Source: CAZTDD01 sp964612675 (lineage in GTDB: Bacteria; Hinthialibacterota; Hinthialibacteria; Hinthialibacterales; JAKPRU01). Taken from it: a stretch of DNA of 8,815 bases. The stretch's first letter is position 1. Each line of letters begins with the position of its first letter. The DNA lies in assembly GCA_964612675.1 (NCBI GenBank), contig CAZTDD010000187.1:1-8815 (forward strand), written 5' to 3'. This document shows, in pieces, positions 5,256 to 8,815 of the stretch. The translations under genes and the position numbers were made by a program. Under the pieces are notes generated by a model, which searched no databases, was not told the DNA's origin, and worked only from the letters and a program-made list of their open reading frames with translations.

Positions 5256-6063
5256 CATCATTCGAATAGATGAGGAAAAATGTGACGGGTGTGGGCAATG
5301 TGTCACCGCATGTGCGGAGGGCGCGATCGAGATCATCGACGGCAAAGCACGACTGGTGAAAGAATCGTATTGTGATGGCCTCGGTGCGTGTATCGGTGAG
5401 TGTCCGCAAGGAGCGATTACGATTGAGGAACGCGATGTCGAGGAGTTCGATCCGGTAGCGGTCGAGCAACGCCAGGCGGCGCTTGCCCGCAAACGCGACC
5501 AGGAAACCCCGTCCACTCAGACCCCCGGCGAATTCCAGTGTCCCGGTGTTCTCTCGCAGCAACGGGTGCCACCCCCAACTCCGTTTGGGGGTGGAGCCGG
5601 AGAAACGCCTTCCGCGTTGACAAACTGGCCGGTTCAGCTGCGGCTGGTGCCGACTACCGCCCCCTATCTGAAGGGAGCGAAACTGCTCATCGCAGCGGAC
5701 TGCGCACCGTTTGCGTTCGCCGATTTCCATCAGCGTTTGCTACCCGGACGAATCCTCCTGATCGGGTGTCCAAAGCTGGACGACGGAGAATTCTATCTGA
5801 ACAAGCTGACTGAGATCTTCCGCCACAACGACGTCGAGTCGGTCGATATCGCTTTCATGGAAGTCCCTTGCTGCTCGGGATTGGTTCGACTTGTTCAACG
5901 AGCCATTCGCGAAGCCGACGTTTCTCTTCCAATGAAACTCGTACGGATCGGTATACACGGCGATATTTGCGAGGAAGACTCCATGCTTGTCGGACGCAAC
6001 GCTCAATCTGATAAGGAGGATCGAGAACAAGAATGTGTGCAATCCAAGTCAAACGCTGCCTGA
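5239..6063 (+). CDS. 4Fe-4S ferredoxin-like electron donor paired with Hcp
   Basis: From ATG 5239 the protein has 274 residues; AAGGAG five bases upstream selects this start over one 33 bases earlier. Residues 7-64 form a bacterial ferredoxin domain. The first motif is complete: C15, C18, C21 and C25 followed by A. The second reads CDGLGACIGECP (C45, C51, C55) and lacks the Cys expected at 48, so it may bind a three-Cys [3Fe-4S] or otherwise ligated cluster. A low-complexity linker (about 85-126), with CPG at 101-103, leads to a conserved C-terminal module: NWPVQLRLVP, GAKLLIAADCAPFA, ADFHQRLL, ILLIGCPKLDD and MEVPCCSGL, with C155, C177, C211 and C212. I know this two-module arrangement as a common neighbour of hybrid cluster protein, probably supplying its electrons; that function is inferred. 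An in-frame palindrome sits in the linker. It overlaps Rrf2 and, with the upstream start, the HD gene. Confidence 0.85.
   Translation: MLKRRNIIRIDEEKCDGCGQCVTACAEGAIEIIDGKARLVKESYCDGLGACIGECPQGAITIEERDVEEFDPVAVEQRQAALARKRDQETPSTQTPGEFQCPGVLSQQRVPPPTPFGGGAGETPSALTNWPVQLRLVPTTAPYLKGAKLLIAADCAPFAFADFHQRLLPGRILLIGCPKLDDGEFYLNKLTEIFRHNDVESVDIAFMEVPCCSGLVRLVQRAIREADVSLPMKLVRIGIHGDICEEDSMLVGRNAQSDKEDREQECVQSKSNAA
5569..5594 (+). repeat. In-frame palindrome in the ferredoxin linker
   Basis: CCACCCCCAA (5569-5578) and TTGGGGGTGG (5585-5594) are exact reverse complements separated by six bases. They fall in the linker between the ferredoxin domain and the C-terminal module and encode the unusual PPPTPFGGG run. 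It may be a small palindromic element accepted in frame or a strong mRNA hairpin inside the operon. There is no T-run, so termination is unlikely. Confidence 0.6.
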
Positions 6064-6659
6064 AAGAAGGTTTCTTTCTTTTTGTTCTGTTGAGTCTAAC
6101 AGCTAGCACGGCATGTGTGTCGGGATCGAAGGAGACGGCAATGCAGACAGAGAATCAAGATCGTGAGCGTATTATTGTCTCCATGAAGGAATATTTCGGC
6201 GAAGACCAACGCAGAATCGATCATACGCTGCAGGTGCTTGGCTACGCCGAACAGATTCTCAACGAAGAAGAGGCCAACCGAGGCGTCGTCCAGGCAGCGG
6301 CGATTCTCCACGATATCGGTATCCCCGAAGCCGAGCGCAAGCACGGCTCGTCCGCCGGGAAATACCAGGAAGTCGAGGGACCGCCGATTGCGCGGAGGAT
6401 TTTGGAAGAACACGATTTCGACAAAGAGACCATCGATCATGTCTGTAAGATTGTCGCCAACCATCACAGCGCGCGGGATATCGACACACCGGAATTCAGG
6501 ATCGTTTGGGATGCCGATTGGCTCGTGAACATGGCACCGCAAGCACAGAAGACGGAACCGAAGGAACTAAAAGGGAAAATCGAACGGATTTTCAAAACCG
6601 AAGAAGGCAAGAGAATCGCCTATCGACTATTCATCGAACGTAAAGCAGGAGGACGATAA
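6033..6659 (+). CDS. HD-domain phosphohydrolase-like protein of the hcp operon
   Basis: The longest reading is 208 residues. The HD domain spans about 60-170: H64 in RRIDHTLQVLGYAEQ, the doublet H93-D94 in AAILHDIGI, H144/H145 in VANHHSA and D160 in IVWDADW, so the metal-binding set of the HD superfamily is complete. ERKHGSSAGKYQEVEGPPIA between them is a family-specific block I associate with HD proteins next to Rrf2, ferredoxin and hcp genes in anaerobes. Two starts are possible. ATG 6033 has AGGAGG 13 bases away, overlaps the ferredoxin gene by 31 bases, and adds a signal-like segment (GFFLFVLLSLTASTAC, residues 13-28). ATG 6141 (M37) has AAGGAG six bases upstream and gives a 172-residue cytosolic protein of normal family length. 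I cannot decide between them. The substrate is unknown; nucleotide or phosphoester hydrolysis would fit the fold. Hcp follows two bases after the stop. Confidence 0.8.
   Translation: MCAIQVKRCLKEGFFLFVLLSLTASTACVSGSKETAMQTENQDRERIIVSMKEYFGEDQRRIDHTLQVLGYAEQILNEEEANRGVVQAAAILHDIGIPEAERKHGSSAGKYQEVEGPPIARRILEEHDFDKETIDHVCKIVANHHSARDIDTPEFRIVWDADWLVNMAPQAQKTEPKELKGKIERIFKTEEGKRIAYRLFIERKAGGR
6129..6134 (+). promoter_or_regulatory. Internal ribosome binding site for short HD protein
   Basis: AAGGAG lies six bases before the in-frame ATG at 6141 and is better spaced than the site serving ATG 6033. It supports a second, signal-less form of the HD protein. Confidence 0.5.
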
Positions 6660-6661
6660 TT

Positions 6662-8305
6662 ATGTTTTGTTACCAATGCGAACAAACCGCCAAAGGAAGC
6701 GGCTGTACGGCACACGGAGTATGCGGCAAAGATCCGGAAACCGCTGTACTGCAGGATCTCTTGGTCTATATTTCAAAAGGGATTTCGAATTACGCGCACT
6801 GTGCTCGAGAGACGGGCACAAAGGACAACGAGGTGGATGTCTTCGTTGTGCGTGCGTTATTCACTACCGTAACCAACGTCGATTTCGATCCCGAACGACT
6901 CCAGCAGTGGATACAAAAGGGAGTCGAAATCCGCAACAAAGCGAAGGCCTTGTGTGAAGACGCATGTGCAAAGGCCGGCAAATCATGCGATATTTCCACG
7001 GGACCGGCGACATTTACACCATCCGAGAAGCTCGACGACCTGATCCGGGAAGGGGAGGCTGTCAGCATCGAAAACCGCATTCAGAAATTCGGTCCAGATG
7101 TCACAGGTCTTGAGGAACTGCTGACATACGGTCTGAAAGGAACATCCGCGTATGCCGACCACGCGCGGATTCTGGGCAAAGAGGACGACAGAATTTACGC
7201 TTTCATCCACGAGGCGCTGGACTATCTCACGACGGATCAACCCTCTGCCGACAAGTTGCTGGAACTCTGCCTGAAATGCGGGGAAATCAATTTGAGGACA
7301 ATGGAACTGTTGGACGAAGCCAACACCGACGCTTACGGGAATCCCGAGCCGACGCAAGTGCGAGTGACCCCTGTGAAGGGCAAGGCGATCTGTGTATCCG
7401 GACACGATCTCAAAGACCTTGAAGAACTGCTCAAACAGACTGAAGGCAAAGGGATCAATGTCTATACGCATGGAGAAATGCTGCCGTGCCACGGCTACCC
7501 GGAACTCAAGAAGTACAAACATCTTGTCGGTAATTACGGCGGCGCCTGGCAGGATCAGCGGCAGGAGTTCGACGAGTTCCCGGGCGCGATCCTCATGACG
7601 ACCAACTGTATCCAGAAACCGAAAGAGAGCTACAAGGACCGGATCTTTACAAGCGGTCTGGTTGCGTGGCCCGGTGTAACGCATATTCCGGATCACGACT
7701 TTTCTCCCGTCATTCAGGCGGCCCTCGATGCGGAGGGATTTCAGGAGGACGGACCGGAGCAGTACATCACGGTCGGATTCGGTCACGAGGCGGTCATGAG
7801 CGTTGCGGACAAGGTTGTCGATGCGGTAAAACAAGGGAAAATCAAGCATTTCTTCTTGATCGGCGGTTGTGACGGCGCGAAGACCGGCCGGAATTATTAC
7901 ACCGAATTCGCGAAGGCCGTGCCGGACGATTGTGTGATTCTCACGTTGGCATGCGGGAAGTATCGTTTTAATAAATTGGAATTCGGTACTGTTGAGGGTA
8001 TTCCCCGTCTACTGGATGTGGGTCAATGCAACGACGCCTATTCTGCGATTCGGATCGCCTCGGCGCTTGCGGATGCGTTCGGCACGGATGTGAACGGACT
8101 GCCGCTTTCTTTCATTCTGTCCTGGTATGAGCAGAAGGCGGTTGTCATTTTGCTGACGTTGCTTCACCTGGGGATCAAAGACATGCGGCTCGGGCCGACT
8201 TTACCGGCCTTTGTCACGCCGAATATGCTGAATGTGTTGGTTGAAAACTTTCAGATCAAGCCAATTGGCACGGTGGAAGAAGACCTTCAGGCGGCAATGG
8301 CGTAA
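6662..8305 (+). CDS. hcp: Hybrid cluster protein (hydroxylamine / NO reductase), class I
   Basis: The 547-residue protein is full length for Hcp. The N-terminal MFCYQCEQTAKGSGCTAHGVC supplies C3, C6, C15 and C21 for the proximal [4Fe-4S] cluster with the spacing of class I (Desulfovibrio-type) Hcp. Every ligand of the hybrid 4Fe-2O-2S cluster can be located by family pattern: H248 (SGHDL), E272 (HGEML), C316 (TTNC), C403 (GGCDGAK), C431 (LACGKYRF), C456 (GQCND), E490 and K492 (WYEQK). The enzyme works in the cytoplasm of anaerobes and facultative species; known activities are hydroxylamine reduction to ammonia and, in E. coli, high-affinity NO reduction to N2O, with protein S-nitrosylase activity also reported. 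AGGAGG (6647-6652) lies nine bases before the ATG, and the HD gene ends two bases upstream, so it is the last gene of the operon. It depends on an electron donor, probably the ferredoxin-like protein at 5239-6063. No hcr reductase is present. Confidence 0.97.
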   Translation: MFCYQCEQTAKGSGCTAHGVCGKDPETAVLQDLLVYISKGISNYAHCARETGTKDNEVDVFVVRALFTTVTNVDFDPERLQQWIQKGVEIRNKAKALCEDACAKAGKSCDISTGPATFTPSEKLDDLIREGEAVSIENRIQKFGPDVTGLEELLTYGLKGTSAYADHARILGKEDDRIYAFIHEALDYLTTDQPSADKLLELCLKCGEINLRTMELLDEANTDAYGNPEPTQVRVTPVKGKAICVSGHDLKDLEELLKQTEGKGINVYTHGEMLPCHGYPELKKYKHLVGNYGGAWQDQRQEFDEFPGAILMTTNCIQKPKESYKDRIFTSGLVAWPGVTHIPDHDFSPVIQAALDAEGFQEDGPEQYITVGFGHEAVMSVADKVVDAVKQGKIKHFFLIGGCDGAKTGRNYYTEFAKAVPDDCVILTLACGKYRFNKLEFGTVEGIPRLLDVGQCNDAYSAIRIASALADAFGTDVNGLPLSFILSWYEQKAVVILLTLLHLGIKDMRLGPTLPAFVTPNMLNVLVENFQIKPIGTVEEDLQAAMA

Positions 8306-8318
8306 GTCAGCTCATTCT

Positions 8319-8352
8319 GTCATTCCGAGGAGTGAAGCGATGTGGGAATCTT
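8319..8352. repeat. Dispersed-repeat-like sequence after hcp
   Basis: The stretch beginning GTCATTCCGAGGAGTGAAGC and ending GTGGGAATCTT matches a phrase I recall as a high-copy dispersed repeat at gene ends in many bacterial genomes. It begins 13 bases after the hcp stop. There is only one copy in this window, so its repeat nature rests on recollection. Confidence 0.45.
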
Positions 8353-8424
8353 GTCGTTGGGACACATAGACAAGCGATCGCCTCCCCATAAAGAAGGGAT
8401 TCGAGCGGTAGATACCATGTTGAA

Positions 8425-8498
8425 GGCTGACTCCGAGCGAGAAGCAGTATAGACTTCGCACTCAAATAAACTCAACTCAGAAGAGAAAGGAGTCAGCC
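8425..8498 (+). repeat. 10-bp inverted repeat hiding a ribosome binding site
   Basis: GGCTGACTCC (8425-8434) and GGAGTCAGCC (8489-8498) are perfect reverse complements with a 54-base loop. The right arm contains GGAG of the Shine-Dalgarno sequence AAAGGAG that precedes ATG 8500. In RNA the stem would sequester that site. Mobile elements of the IS110 family carry structured leaders before the transposase, which is one possible explanation. Confidence 0.5.
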
Positions 8499-8499
8499 C

Positions 8500-8580
8500 A
8501 TGGCATTGTACATCGGATTGGACTATGGATGGGAGAGGATTTGGTGTGAGGCAGCGATTCCGCAACTTGGCGGGAAATAA
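8500..8580 (+). pseudogene. Short ORF resembling an IS110-type transposase start
   Basis: ATG 8500 has a well-spaced AAGGAG and encodes MALYIGLDYGWERIWCEAAI before stopping after 26 codons. The opening (aromatic, IGxD) resembles the beginning of IS110-family transposases, whose first catalytic Asp lies in such a motif, but nothing after about residue 10 supports that and no downstream frame continues it. It may be a broken or interrupted transposase gene, or chance. Confidence is low. Confidence 0.2.
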
Positions 8581-8815
8581 ATGGGTAAGTGTTCCAGGTT
8601 GGGGGTTTTAGCGGTCAGTGAGTAGGGGGATGAGATTCGCACGCCGTTTTTGGGGCGGAAATCCTGTGGGATCACCCTTGAAGTCTGGGAGAAGGGTAGA
8701 CGGGTCCTCTCGGGGTAGGTGAAGGCTGAAACGGAGAACATGCGAGGGGAGGCGGTGTGGACGGCGTTAAGGGGGAGCGGGAGCGATCATGCTGGGGACT
8801 GTGTGTTGAACAGTG

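Larger units (their letters stand above)
8306..8815. other. Right-edge region without a complete gene
   Basis: After hcp there is no complete gene. No hairpin with a T-run follows the hcp stop, so its terminator is not visible. The stretch holds a dispersed-repeat-like sequence (8319-8352), an inverted repeat with a short ORF (8425-8580) and a G-rich, C-poor tail from about 8581. In the last 115 bases I count 54 G against 18 C. The ORFs on the complementary strand look like shadows, with no motif. Confidence 0.5.

Noticed and set aside
6983..7849. 288-codon minus-strand ORF inside hcp
   Set aside because: Hcp is unambiguous on the plus strand with all ligands; the antisense frame has no recognisable domain.
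8320..8741. Minus-strand ORFs at the right edge
   Set aside because: They cover the repeat-like sequence and the skewed tail, show no motif and have no convincing ribosome binding site.
1..8815. CRISPR array, tRNA or rRNA genes
   Set aside because: I saw no regularly spaced direct repeats, and no cloverleaf or rRNA-like conserved stretches on either strand.

Overview
The window looks like chromosome from an uncultured anaerobic or microaerophilic bacterium, G+C near 50%. Two free-standing GspG-like prepilins, a YVTN-type secreted propeller and a Desulfovibrio-type (class I) hybrid cluster protein together recall candidate phyla such as Sumerlaeota or Hydrogenedentota. That placement is an impression from gene style; the window has no rRNA or marker gene.

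Left half (about 150-4588), mostly minus strand. In transcription order it holds: prepilin 2 (4588-3941); a HigBA/Gp49-type toxin-antitoxin pair (3869-3267) with its own sharp promoter; a small one-helix membrane protein with a CPLC motif (2738-2385), resembling DUF2946-type proteins; a secreted beta-propeller (2165-888); a perfect 14-bp hairpin; and prepilin 1 (782-150). Between the antitoxin and the CPLC gene, on the plus strand, lies a start-less remnant of what looks like an extracellular protein (2829 to about 3231). Fragment plus toxin-antitoxin pair suggest a rearranged or accessory stretch.

Right half (4809-8305), plus strand. A compact four-gene operon encodes an Rrf2-family Fe-S sensor-repressor, a 4Fe-4S ferredoxin-like protein with a second conserved C-terminal module, an HD-domain protein, and hybrid cluster protein (Hcp). 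All hybrid-cluster and proximal-cluster ligands can be located in Hcp. The likely logic is that Rrf2 senses nitric oxide or redox state through C95, C102 and C107 and controls the operon, the ferredoxin supplies electrons, and Hcp reduces NO or hydroxylamine. The HD protein's role is unknown. It has two plausible starts, one adding a signal peptide.

Right edge (8306-8815). No complete gene. It holds a sequence resembling a widely dispersed bacterial repeat, a 10-bp inverted repeat that would hide the ribosome binding site of a 26-codon ORF with an IS110-transposase-like beginning, and a strongly G-rich, C-poor tail with no convincing ORF. The tail could be a structured RNA or intron end, or poor sequence at a contig edge.

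I found no CRISPR array, tRNA or rRNA. The most interesting items are the HD protein with its dual start, the in-frame palindrome in the ferredoxin linker, the histidine-bearing propeller beside the CPLC protein, and the unexplained right edge.
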